Source: Wocania arenilitoris
GTDB taxonomy: Bacteria > Bacteroidota > Bacteroidia > Flavobacteriales > Flavobacteriaceae
DNA: 64,000 bases
Reading direction: 5' to 3'
NCBI RefSeq assembly: GCF_021728535.1
Contig: NZ_JAKKDU010000011.1
Coordinates: 84,121 to 148,120, forward strand
The position numbers and the translations under genes were made by a program. The notes beneath the pieces are model-generated. The model did not search any database and was not told where the DNA came from. It was given only the letters and a program-made list of their open reading frames with translations. Positions 8,697 to 17,315 of the stretch are shown piece by piece; positions within the stretch are counted from its first letter, which is position 1, and each line of letters opens with the position of its first letter.

Positions 8697-9623
8697 TTAT
8701 AGTTGAGAAAACTGGTTTACTGTAATTTTCTTTAGCGCATCACTTTGGGTAGCCCAAACATGTAATTTACCTTTCTTGTCCACTTGAAGTCCAGCAGCTG
8801 TACCAAAATCGACACCATTTTTACTATTAAAGATTTTGGTAAGGACTTTCTCCATTATCAGGTTAAAAGTTCCACGTTTACTAACAAGAATTAAATCCGC
8901 ACTATCAACAAGTTCTTTACGATAAAATCCAATGGCATAAATGGCCTCCTCATCCATAATAAGGTTGATTGATTGATAACTTGCCCAGTCATCAGGAGCA
9001 GCAAAACTCTCTAGCATTTTATATTCATTTTTTTTAGGATTAGTGCGGTAGAAATCCCAGTTGCGACTATCCCAATTGCTAACTACTATCAGACAATTAT
9101 TATCCAAAGCTAATAACCCTGTTGCGCCAGCGGTTTTATGTTTAGCCTCGCCCTCCCGGTCAATAGTTATATTTGACTGAGCATTAGACAGATTAGTATT
9201 ATGGTAATTGTATAAACAAACTTTTGAAGACTTTTTGATGACATTATCTTCAATTCCAACTACAAGATAAGGTTCACTAGCTTGAATACCTCCTGCATGT
9301 CTATATGGTTCTTGCCTCAAGATTATTAGCGTGTCTGTTTTTAAAGTGGTTAAGTCTGCCTGCAAAATATAAGCTTTGGTAAGTGAGCTTCCCGAAATAA
9401 GAAGTCTTTCCTTACCGTTCTTCTCAATGACCTGAACTCCTTGCATATGTCCTCCTTCAGTTGGCACTAAAATTTGATTATTTATGAGAATAATTTTTGG
9501 CTCGACACTTAGCGATTCAAAAGCCTCAGGCACATTTTTAACTTGTTGACCAAAACCTAAAATTGGATGCAAACACATATTAGCAATTAGAAAAAATCTG
9601 ATAAATAAATTCAAATTTTGCAT
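8697..9623 (-). CDS. Secreted protein of unknown function, possible beta-propeller
   Basis: The 308-residue product has a hydrophobic N-terminus (FFLIANMCLHPILGFGQQ) that looks like a type I signal peptide with cleavage near GFG-QQ. The rest is beta-rich with repeated patterns such as LLISGSSLTKAYILQADL, YLVVGIEDNVIKKSSKVCLYNY and LLALDNNCLIVVSNWDSRNWDFY, which suggest propeller blades. I do not recognise a family. It lies between a GH92 gene and the NagX-like membrane protein on the same strand, so it is probably co-transcribed and may bind or sense a mannose-containing ligand; this is inference only. Confidence 0.75.
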   Translation of the reverse strand: MQNLNLFIRFFLIANMCLHPILGFGQQVKNVPEAFESLSVEPKIILINNQILVPTEGGHMQGVQVIEKNGKERLLISGSSLTKAYILQADLTTLKTDTLIILRQEPYRHAGGIQASEPYLVVGIEDNVIKKSSKVCLYNYHNTNLSNAQSNITIDREGEAKHKTAGATGLLALDNNCLIVVSNWDSRNWDFYRTNPKKNEYKMLESFAAPDDWASYQSINLIMDEEAIYAIGFYRKELVDSADLILVSKRGTFNLIMEKVLTKIFNSKNGVDFGTAAGLQVDKKGKLHVWATQSDALKKITVNQFSQL

Positions 9624-9672
9624 TTATATTGTAATTATTTAAATAGCCTCTTATAATTGTCCATAGACATTA

Positions 9673-10815
9673 TTAAATTTTTATGTAAATCCGTCTTCTA
9701 TTCAACCACCAACCTAAAAGCCAACACAATAACATAAAAGCAATAGCTGTCATAAAAGCCCCAAAACTTCCAGGAAATATGTTTTGAAAAACACTTTCGC
9801 TTATCCACTCAAAAACATCCAATCCTGAACTGGTTGGAATCAACCTCAAGCTAATATAAAGAAGCTCTGAAAACAAATAAATAAACAATGGATTCTTACC
9901 AAAAATATTGAAAAATTCAGTCCCAAATTTGCTTTTTCTAAGCTCTATAAAATATATTAAAATAGCCATTACGGACAAATTAATTCCCACGGTATATAAC
10001 ACAAAAGAACTCGTCCATAGTTTTTTACCAATTGGAAAAACCAGGTCCCACCAAAGTGCTAGAGCACAAAGTAGAAATCCAACGATAAGTAATTTAGCGA
10101 TACCTTCAAATGATTTTCCTTTTTTCTGAATATACTGTCCAGCCAGTAAACCTACAATTACATTTACAATGGCTGGTAGGGTACTTAAAATCCCTTCCGG
10201 ATCAAAAGGAATTTTATCTCCTTTATAAATATGACCATCTCCTAAAATTGCTAAATCAAATCGAGTAACTACGCTTGTTGCCATATCTAGTTCTGCTCCT
10301 GATTGACCAAACAAATATAAGATAGCCCAATACGCTAATAAAATTACCACAGACACAATTAACGCAGCCCTTTGTTTTAAATAATAAAAAATAACCGACG
10401 TTATAAAATAGCAAATCGCTATACGTTGTAAAACTCCCATGATACGGGTTTCTGCAAATGGTTTTAATTCTAAAGCACCATCAATTCCTTGTCTAAAAAA
10501 GGGAAACCAATACATTAAATATCCAAACAAGAATATTAAAAACGTACGTTTAATTATTTTTTTCCAAAACACATCTGCACTTCCTTCTTTTAACTTAGGC
10601 ATAGAAAAACTCATGGCATTTCCCATTGCAAAAAGGAACGATGGAAAGACTAAATCTGCCAGTGTAAACCCAAACCATTCAGCATGAACTAAATAAGGAT
10701 ATAGATCAGCTCCTGTTCCCGGTGTATTAACCACAATCATTAAACAAATCGTTATCCCTCTAAATACATCAAGAGATAAAAATCGATTGGATTTTTGAAT
10801 TAATGCTTCTTTCAT
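9673..10815 (-). CDS. NagX/HGSNAT-like membrane acyltransferase (DUF5009/COG4299 type)
   Basis: The 380-residue protein opens with the family signature RFLSLDVFRGITICLMIVVNTPG and contains about ten hydrophobic segments, including WFGFTLADLVFPSFLFAMGNAMSF and FGKNPLFIYLFSELLYI. This matches the family of heparan-alpha-glucosaminide N-acetyltransferase-like proteins, called NagX in GlcNAc gene clusters. Members are inner-membrane proteins believed to acylate, or help transport, amino sugars; the bacterial activity is not well settled. Its position among GH92 genes and near a GH20 end fits N-glycan or GPI-type glycan use. The conserved His in the family is not confidently placed by eye. Confidence 0.83.
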   Translation of the reverse strand: MKEALIQKSNRFLSLDVFRGITICLMIVVNTPGTGADLYPYLVHAEWFGFTLADLVFPSFLFAMGNAMSFSMPKLKEGSADVFWKKIIKRTFLIFLFGYLMYWFPFFRQGIDGALELKPFAETRIMGVLQRIAICYFITSVIFYYLKQRAALIVSVVILLAYWAILYLFGQSGAELDMATSVVTRFDLAILGDGHIYKGDKIPFDPEGILSTLPAIVNVIVGLLAGQYIQKKGKSFEGIAKLLIVGFLLCALALWWDLVFPIGKKLWTSSFVLYTVGINLSVMAILIYFIELRKSKFGTEFFNIFGKNPLFIYLFSELLYISLRLIPTSSGLDVFEWISESVFQNIFPGSFGAFMTAIAFMLLCWLLGWWLNRRRIYIKI

Positions 10816-10920
10816 TATTTATAATTGTATTAAATTACCTCAATTTATTCCACTATTTCAAATAATAAGAGTCGTATATTTCTATATCATCCTCTACTTC
10901 ACGCTCAATTGTATTCATAA

Positions 10921-11422
10921 TTACTCATCAGATTTTGAAAGCGGTAACTTTTTGGTTCCCCAAATTTTAGAAGGTGTACTACCCATGTCTAATTCAAGCA
11001 CCCCTCCATTAACAATATCTTGATGCTCGATAAAGGCATTCGCAAATGGTTTACGGTTTAATGATACTGATTTAATGTGTTTATTCTTACGGGAAAGGTT
11101 CATCACTTTAATAATGAAATCATTTCCGTTTTCTTGATGAATAACCGTCTGTTTAAAACAAGGCGCATTAATTAAGTAATAAGGTTGTCTTGCATTAGGA
11201 ATATAAACCCATCATGTGAAAAGCCAACCAAGAGTACATGGCTCCCGAATCATCATTCCTAGGAATTCCGCTTCTACTACTATTAAAGTTTTTATCAATA
11301 ATTTGATGAATTTGGTCATTGCTCAAATCTGGACGTCCTATCCAGTGATATAAATTAGGACTCAAAAATAAGGGTTCATTCCCTACATTGTAAAAGTCTT
11401 TTACTCGCTTACTATCCATCTT
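10921..11422 (-). pseudogene. GH92 C-terminal fragment with a frameshift
   Basis: Two frames together match only the last 160 or so residues of a GH92 enzyme. The first (11195-11422) contains NVGNEPLFLSPNLYHWIGRP and NDDSGAMYSWLAFHMMGLY, which carries the base motif. A single extra T near 11200 then shifts the frame; removing it gives a continuous reading into PNARQPYYLINAPCF, and the second part (10921-11196) continues to LDMGSTPSKIWG, the usual GH92 ending. No start or N-terminal domain exists, since the next gene ends only a few bases upstream at 11427. It is probably the remains of a third GH92 paralogue deleted through its middle. Confidence 0.85.
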
Positions 11423-11426
11423 TTAC

Positions 11427-13691
11427 TTAATCATTTGTAAAAGCATTAGCGTTTGCCGTTTTGCCCATTTCAAAAACTAGCTCATTTCCATTGATTATTT
11501 GAGAATAGGTAATAAATGGTTTTGTAATACGTTTTCCATCCAACGTAACAGATTGGACATACATATTATTTTCAGAAAGGTTATTCGCTACTATTTTAAA
11601 ATCATTCTTTTTTCCTTTATTAGTTAATCTCAAAGTAAGCTCAGGGAATTGTGGGGCTCCAATGGCATATATCTCTGTTCCTGGCGTCACAGGATAAAAT
11701 CCCATCACACCAAAGACATACCAAGCCGACATTTGTCCACAGTCATCATTACCATTGATTCCTAATGGCGCATTTCTATAGTTCTCCACAGACGTATGCT
11801 TACGAATTAGTTCCTGCGTTTTCCATGGCTGTCCAGCATAATTAAATAAATAGGCATAATGGTGACCAGGTTCGTTGTCATGTCGGTAATGATTGTCTTC
11901 AAAATTTTCATTAAGCTTAGATGCAAAAGCCTCCTTTCCACCAAAAAGTTCAATAGAACCATCAATATCGTGCATAGCTCCAAATAAATAGGTCCAGCGT
12001 CCACCCTCGGTAAATCCTTCTTGGGTATTTTTGGCCCAATCTCCATTGAACAAACGGGCATTCATAAAACCTGTTTTCTTATTAAACAAGTTTTTATAAT
12101 TCTTACTCCAATTCATTAATCGATTATAGTCGTCGGTTTTCCCCAAATCTTTTGCCATTTGAGCAATAGTAAAATCATCAATTCCAAATTCAATAGTTCG
12201 GGTTACCGATTCTCTTGTTTTATCGGAGGGGACATACCCTAGTGAATGGTAATAAGTGAGTCCTCCTCTTGCTTCATATAATTTACCTTCATCTCTATCA
12301 CCCCAAACTTTTTCTGTATCTTGATATGGCGGGTGCATAGCATTCTTTCGAATGGCTTCATAGGCCAACTCCACATCGTAACCTCTAAACCCTTTTATAT
12401 AAGCATCAGCAATAACAGCATCGGCATGTGTACCAATCATAATATTAGAATAAGTTGGATTAGGCCATTTGGGCAACCAACCACCTTCTTGATACATCTG
12501 TAACAGGGATTGTATCATTGGGCTAACACGCTCTGGTTGGGTAAAGTGTAATAAAGGATGAAGAGCTCTAAAAGTATCCCAAAGCGAATAATCGTTATAC
12601 GATATACCTTCATGTACTTTATCATCAAAAGCACTATAGTATCGTCCATATTCTGAAAATTCCCTTGGAAACAACATCGTGTGAAATAGTGCTGTATAAA
12701 AAATACTTTTTTGATCTTCGGAAGCTCCTTTTACATCTATTCTGCTCAAGTTCTCCTGCCAAATGGCTCTGGTTTCTTTAACAACCTTTTCGAATTCCCA
12801 ATGAGGGACTTCAATCTCTAAATTCCTCCGTGCTTGTTCTATACTTATAAATGAGGTGGCTATTTTTACTTTTATTTGCTCATTTTCTTTAGTTTTAAAG
12901 CTTATATAAGCTCCCATTCGGGCACCCTTTTGTTCCGTCCCTGAAACCGTAATTTGTGGCTCATTACGAAAGGAGTTCCATGTTCCAAAATCTTTAAATT
13001 CTCTATCGAGTTTAATCACAAAATATCCTTTGAAATTTGGAAGATCTGGTCCTAAATGTGATGACATGCGCTGTGGGTTATAACCTCTAATCTCTTTGTT
13101 TTCAACATCTATTTCCAAGTAGCCCTGAAAAGGTTTTTTGTTTTCGGTAATATTAATTCCCTGAATAATCAAATGGGAGTTATCTGACTCCGGGTAAGTA
13201 AACTTAAAGAAACCCACTCTTGAAGTGGCAGCAATCTCTCCTTTAATTTTTTGATTTCCTGCATCCATAGTAACCGAATAATAATGTGGCTTGGAAGCCT
13301 CATTATCATGAGAATAAGAAAGTGCTCTTTCTTTGGGTAATAATCTTAATTCTCCTATCTGCGGCATAATAGAGACATAGCCATAGTCTCCCATCCAAAC
13401 AGTTGGTTGGTGTGTTGCCATAAAACCTAATACAGAATCATCTTCATACACATAGGGCATTCTACTAATTTTGTTTTCACTTGTCTGAACTACAAAATTA
13501 GTCATTGCAAATGGTGGTCCCACACATGGCATGGTGCCTCCTCCATCCAAACCTTCTTTAAAACCTGCTTCAGGAGTCCCTATTAGAGGGTTAACATAAT
13601 CTACTATATCTTTTTTTTGGGCTCTGACAGACCCAATTATTAAAAAAGAAATTATAAAAAATAAGCCTATTGTAATTTGTTTAAATCTCAT
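11427..13691 (-). CDS. GH92 alpha-mannosidase, secreted
   Basis: The 754-residue product has a type I signal peptide (FKQITIGLFFIISFLIIGSVRA, cleavage before QKKD) and a full GH92 architecture: VDYVNPLIGTPEAG at the start of the beta-sandwich, a catalytic (alpha/alpha)6 domain, and the canonical base motif GNDDCGQMSAWYVFGVMGFYP near residue 650, followed by APQFPELTLRL. GH92 enzymes trim alpha-linked mannose from N-glycans, yeast mannan or GPI glycans with calcium. It lies 12 bp downstream of the phosphodiesterase gene at 13704 and is followed at once by the GH92 fragment, so the three were probably one transcript. Linkage preference cannot be read from sequence. Confidence 0.95.
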   Translation of the reverse strand: MRFKQITIGLFFIISFLIIGSVRAQKKDIVDYVNPLIGTPEAGFKEGLDGGGTMPCVGPPFAMTNFVVQTSENKISRMPYVYEDDSVLGFMATHQPTVWMGDYGYVSIMPQIGELRLLPKERALSYSHDNEASKPHYYSVTMDAGNQKIKGEIAATSRVGFFKFTYPESDNSHLIIQGINITENKKPFQGYLEIDVENKEIRGYNPQRMSSHLGPDLPNFKGYFVIKLDREFKDFGTWNSFRNEPQITVSGTEQKGARMGAYISFKTKENEQIKVKIATSFISIEQARRNLEIEVPHWEFEKVVKETRAIWQENLSRIDVKGASEDQKSIFYTALFHTMLFPREFSEYGRYYSAFDDKVHEGISYNDYSLWDTFRALHPLLHFTQPERVSPMIQSLLQMYQEGGWLPKWPNPTYSNIMIGTHADAVIADAYIKGFRGYDVELAYEAIRKNAMHPPYQDTEKVWGDRDEGKLYEARGGLTYYHSLGYVPSDKTRESVTRTIEFGIDDFTIAQMAKDLGKTDDYNRLMNWSKNYKNLFNKKTGFMNARLFNGDWAKNTQEGFTEGGRWTYLFGAMHDIDGSIELFGGKEAFASKLNENFEDNHYRHDNEPGHHYAYLFNYAGQPWKTQELIRKHTSVENYRNAPLGINGNDDCGQMSAWYVFGVMGFYPVTPGTEIYAIGAPQFPELTLRLTNKGKKNDFKIVANNLSENNMYVQSVTLDGKRITKPFITYSQIINGNELVFEMGKTANANAFTND

Positions 13692-13703
13692 AACTATTAA
13701 CTA

Positions 13704-15362
13704 TTATTCTATAAACAATTTATCTGCAGGAATTATTTGTTTAGGAATCTCTGGACCTTTATAAAAAACATCTAACCACGCTCCTCCTGCCTGATTATGG
13801 TAATCAACTATAATTTGATGGCGCCCTTTCTTTAAAGAAACACTTCCCATACGCTCTATAGTACCATGACCACCATCATTATCCACTATCAAACTACCAT
13901 TAACATAGAGCTTACTACCATCATCTGAGTTTAAATAGAACCTATAGTCACCGGCCTCATCAATTTGAATATTCGATATGTATTGAATTCCATATTGCCC
14001 TTCAATTTCATTAATATCATCAATTCTAAACTCATAGGTAGTTCCAGTTTTTTCGGGTTTTAAAGTTTCAAAAACGGGTAAAAATTTCCATTCGCTTTTA
14101 CTTTGATAATATTTATAGTTTATTCCATTTTTAGAGTCACTATTAACCAATCTATAAAAAGCTCTAGAAATATTGCTCTCCATATTGTTACCTAAAAATG
14201 CTTTAGCAAAAACTACAGTGCTCTCAGTTAATTTGAAAGCTCCACTATAAAGCTTAGAGCTTTTGGTTGGCAAAGATCCATCTGTAGTATATCTTATTTC
14301 AGCATTTTCAACAGCTTCAATAATAACATCAGCTTCCTGATTGATATAAAGTCCTCCTGCTGAATCATACAAATTTGGTTTAGGATAAATAACTGGCGCT
14401 TCTATTGCTACTTTCTGATTTTTAAGTTCTGGTTCAGGCATACCTTTAAAAGCTGACATTACAGGTTTACCAATCCATGCATAGGGTTGCTCTATACCCA
14501 ATAATACAGCAGCTGTTGAAGCATTATCATAAGTATACACTTTGTTTTTTATTATATAACCTTTTTTAAAACCTTTTCCGAATAGAATAAAGGGAATTTC
14601 AATTTCATCTATAGTCTCACCACCATGACCAAATCCAATTCCACCATGATCTGCAGAAATTATAAAAGCAGTCTCATTAAAGATTCCAGCATCTTTTGTT
14701 GCTTGAACAATTTCTCCTATTTGTTGATCTACATGGGAAACGGCTTTATAAAAATCGGGAGTTTTATGTCCTAAGCTATGCCCTATGTGATCTACTTCAT
14801 CAAAATGAATGAATAGGAAATCAGGTTTTTTATCTTTTATATAATTTGTTGCTTTTTCTAGGGTCAACTCATCGTCTTTCTGAGTTGAATCGAAGCTTAA
14901 TGCACTTCTTTCAATCAGTCGTCCAAAACCACCCCAAGTATAAATAGCACCCATTTCAATATCTGGGCGTTGTTGCCTTGTTTCTCCAAAAATAGTAGGA
15001 AATATACCTTCTAACCCTGTTAGCACAGGCGGTAACGTATGATCGTCTCGTTCCCATCCATTTGATGTTATCCCATGCTGTTCTGGACCAGACCCAGATA
15101 TCATGGACGCCCAATTAGTACTACTACTTGTGGGAAGTACGCCTCTTGCATTAAGAGTATATGCTCCATTGGCCATCATATTATCCAATATTGGAGTTTC
15201 TGCGTTGATTATTCCATCAGGACTCATGGCATCAACCCCAATAATAATAACATGTTTCACTTTAAAATCTTTTGTTTTACTTTCTTCAACACATGACATA
15301 AAGTTAAAAACAAGTAAAAGGAATAAATTTATATGGACTATTTTATTTCTAATTATCTTCAT
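13704..15362 (-). CDS. Type I phosphodiesterase/nucleotide pyrophosphatase-like lipoprotein with CHB_HEX and PA14 domains
   Basis: The 552-residue product has a lipobox leader (LLVFNFMSC, Cys24). Residues about 35-310 form an alkaline-phosphatase-superfamily phosphodiesterase domain: IIGVDAMSPDG carries the first metal Asp, LPTSSSTNWASMISG the nucleophile region with Thr or Ser, HFDEVDHIGH and ISADHGGIGFGHGG the remaining zinc ligands. Residues about 325-395 resemble the CHB_HEX C-terminal domain (IRYTTDGSLPT), and about 400-552 a PA14-like domain (YRFYLNSDDGSKLYVNG). PA14 and CHB_HEX parts suggest glycan binding, so the substrate may be a sugar- or inositol-linked phosphodiester. It is preceded by a terminator, so it likely has its own promoter. 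Confidence 0.88.
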   Translation of the reverse strand: MKIIRNKIVHINLFLLLVFNFMSCVEESKTKDFKVKHVIIIGVDAMSPDGIINAETPILDNMMANGAYTLNARGVLPTSSSTNWASMISGSGPEQHGITSNGWERDDHTLPPVLTGLEGIFPTIFGETRQQRPDIEMGAIYTWGGFGRLIERSALSFDSTQKDDELTLEKATNYIKDKKPDFLFIHFDEVDHIGHSLGHKTPDFYKAVSHVDQQIGEIVQATKDAGIFNETAFIISADHGGIGFGHGGETIDEIEIPFILFGKGFKKGYIIKNKVYTYDNASTAAVLLGIEQPYAWIGKPVMSAFKGMPEPELKNQKVAIEAPVIYPKPNLYDSAGGLYINQEADVIIEAVENAEIRYTTDGSLPTKSSKLYSGAFKLTESTVVFAKAFLGNNMESNISRAFYRLVNSDSKNGINYKYYQSKSEWKFLPVFETLKPEKTGTTYEFRIDDINEIEGQYGIQYISNIQIDEAGDYRFYLNSDDGSKLYVNGSLIVDNDGGHGTIERMGSVSLKKGRHQIIVDYHNQAGGAWLDVFYKGPEIPKQIIPADKLFIE

Positions 15363-15477
15363 TTCGTTATTATACTTAATATTTCTTTATAATATTCTAT
15401 GGTTATTTAGTTCACAAAACAAAATTGATAAGATGAAATTAAACAATGCCCACCAATTATAAATTCAACTTCTCTTT

Positions 15478-15514
15478 AAAAAAGTAAAAGCAGGCTTTAT
15501 TTACCTGCTTTTAC
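15478..15514 (-). terminator. Rho-independent terminator after susD
   Basis: A perfect 11-bp stem, gtaaaagcagg (15484-15494) with cctgcttttac (15504-15514), encloses a 9-base loop. On the minus strand it is followed by a run of six T (15478-15483). It lies 40 bases past the susD stop and separates the SusCD unit from the phosphodiesterase/GH92 genes. Confidence 0.88.
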
Positions 15515-15554
15515 CATTTAAAACTCATAACTCAAAAAATATTTTTTATATTTT

Positions 15555-17297
15555 TTAATATCCTTGATTCTGATCTAAGTAACCTTCAACATTTGACGCT
15601 CCGTCCACTGCAGATTGAGGAATCGGAAATAGTCTGCGTTTTGGATCAGAATCTGTTTTTTCTGTCCAAGTATCCTCATAATGACCAAAGCGAATTTGAT
15701 TAGTTCGTCTAAGTCCTTCCCAATAGAATTCGAAACCATATTCTTGGTAAAGTCTATCTATATCAATAGAAGTAAGCGCTGCTGGTATTGGTGCACGAGC
15801 TGTTCTAGATGTTCTCACTGTATTAACATCAGCTAATGCGCCGGCATTATCACCACTTCTTAATTTAGCTTCAGCTCGCATCATATAAATCTCTGCATAA
15901 CGCAATAACACTAAATCTATACTGCTAAAACTATTAGCGTTAGGAGATGTACGGCTGAAGGCGTATTTAGAATAGCGGTACCCTGCATGGTGAGCTCTAC
16001 CTTCATTAGTGAAATCTACTTGTGGAGTTAGATTTACATAAGCCACATTTTTATCAGGTCCATTTCCTTTTATTTGTTTTACCGGATAAATTCTATACCC
16101 ATTATCACAAGTAAAAAAGGCACCACCAGAATCTTTTCTTGGCCCCCATGGAATACCACGTATAATCCCTCTATCAAATTCATATTCCTCAGCCGTTGTA
16201 CAGTAATAATGATCTTCATCATTTAAAGGTGTTAGGCCAGTAAGATCTTCCATATCAGCTGGAATTTGTTGTCTCTTCCAATAGAATCTATTATCAGCAT
16301 CCGCAGGATCCACAGCTCCATAAGCATCAACCCAAGTTTGATAAAAATCAGGTGTCATGGCAGGACCGTCAGTCCCATCTGAACTTGTAAATTCAGGTCT
16401 ACCCCATAATGAACCTGGTAAAGACCAATAAGTCCATCTACTATGCTCTCTACTTATTACTCCACGTTGGTCTAATGCAAAAATCAACTCTGGGTTACTA
16501 TTGTTGTCATCCTCAAACAACTCAAAAAATTCCGGCGACAAGCTAAATTTGTTCGAACTTATAATATTACTAGTATACATAATAACATTATTCATGTCTT
16601 CCGAAGTAAAATTAGGTGTTCCATAAGGGTCACGATAAACTGCAGCATTTAAATTTAGTCTTGCCAAGAATCCCCAAACTGCAGACTGCGTTAATCTACC
16701 AGGACCTTTATTTGTATTAATTACATCTACAACGGAAAGTAATTCACTTTCTATATAATCTACAGCTTCTTGTCCACGAAGTATGGTTGATAATTCAGAA
16801 GACGATTCTTTTTGAAAAACAAGTCCCCAACTATCTAACATCAACATATTTAAATAGGCTCTAAGTGCAATCATTTCATACAGTGCTCCTTCAGCCTCAG
16901 AATCTCCACCTTCTGATAAAGGCCTTAATACTTCAATTGCAGACAACGTCCTAGAAATGTTTTGTGTAAGGTTATTCCAAGCATCTTTCACTAAACCATT
17001 AGTTGGTGTCATGGTATGTGAATGAGTCGCTATAAATTTACCACCATCAAACCAATCTGTTCCGCCACGGTAAGGTAAAATAGCTTCATCACTAGCAATT
17101 TCTTGTAAGCCAAAATAGTTAGTATGTCTCCATACTCTTGATATTTTACCATAAGCCGGTGCTATAGCTCCACTAACAGCTTCTGCTAGTCCAACTCCCG
17201 TTAACGATTCATCTAGCACCTCTTCCTCTAAATCAGTACAGCTCCAAGTAATAAGTAAACAGGCGCTTAATATTGTATATATTATTTTATTTTTCAT
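15555..17297 (-). CDS. susD: SusD/RagB-family glycan-binding lipoprotein
   Basis: The 580-residue protein begins MKNKIIYTILSACLLITWSC, a lipobox leader with Cys20, so it is an outer-membrane lipoprotein. It shows the SusD pattern: an N-terminal helical part, LYEMIALRAYLNMLMLD in the TPR-like core, LVLLRYAEIYMMRAEAKLRSGD, and YGFEFYWEGLRRTNQIRFGHY near the C-terminus, ending with the usual PIPQSAVDG element. SusD caps the SusC pore and binds the ligand before import. It follows susC by 18 bp and ends before a strong terminator. The linked LacI-type operator, iol genes and phosphatases suggest an inositol-phosphate-containing ligand, not a plain polysaccharide; that is inference. Confidence 0.95.
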   Translation of the reverse strand: MKNKIIYTILSACLLITWSCTDLEEEVLDESLTGVGLAEAVSGAIAPAYGKISRVWRHTNYFGLQEIASDEAILPYRGGTDWFDGGKFIATHSHTMTPTNGLVKDAWNNLTQNISRTLSAIEVLRPLSEGGDSEAEGALYEMIALRAYLNMLMLDSWGLVFQKESSSELSTILRGQEAVDYIESELLSVVDVINTNKGPGRLTQSAVWGFLARLNLNAAVYRDPYGTPNFTSEDMNNVIMYTSNIISSNKFSLSPEFFELFEDDNNSNPELIFALDQRGVISREHSRWTYWSLPGSLWGRPEFTSSDGTDGPAMTPDFYQTWVDAYGAVDPADADNRFYWKRQQIPADMEDLTGLTPLNDEDHYYCTTAEEYEFDRGIIRGIPWGPRKDSGGAFFTCDNGYRIYPVKQIKGNGPDKNVAYVNLTPQVDFTNEGRAHHAGYRYSKYAFSRTSPNANSFSSIDLVLLRYAEIYMMRAEAKLRSGDNAGALADVNTVRTSRTARAPIPAALTSIDIDRLYQEYGFEFYWEGLRRTNQIRFGHYEDTWTEKTDSDPKRRLFPIPQSAVDGASNVEGYLDQNQGY

Positions 17298-17315
17298 TTT
17301 TTAGAATTTTTTAAA

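Noticed and set aside
10853..10918. Minus-strand 21-residue frame starting MNTIEREVEDD between the GH92 fragment and the NagX-like gene
   Set aside because: Too short and unrecognised; probably chance or a remnant. No supporting signal seen.
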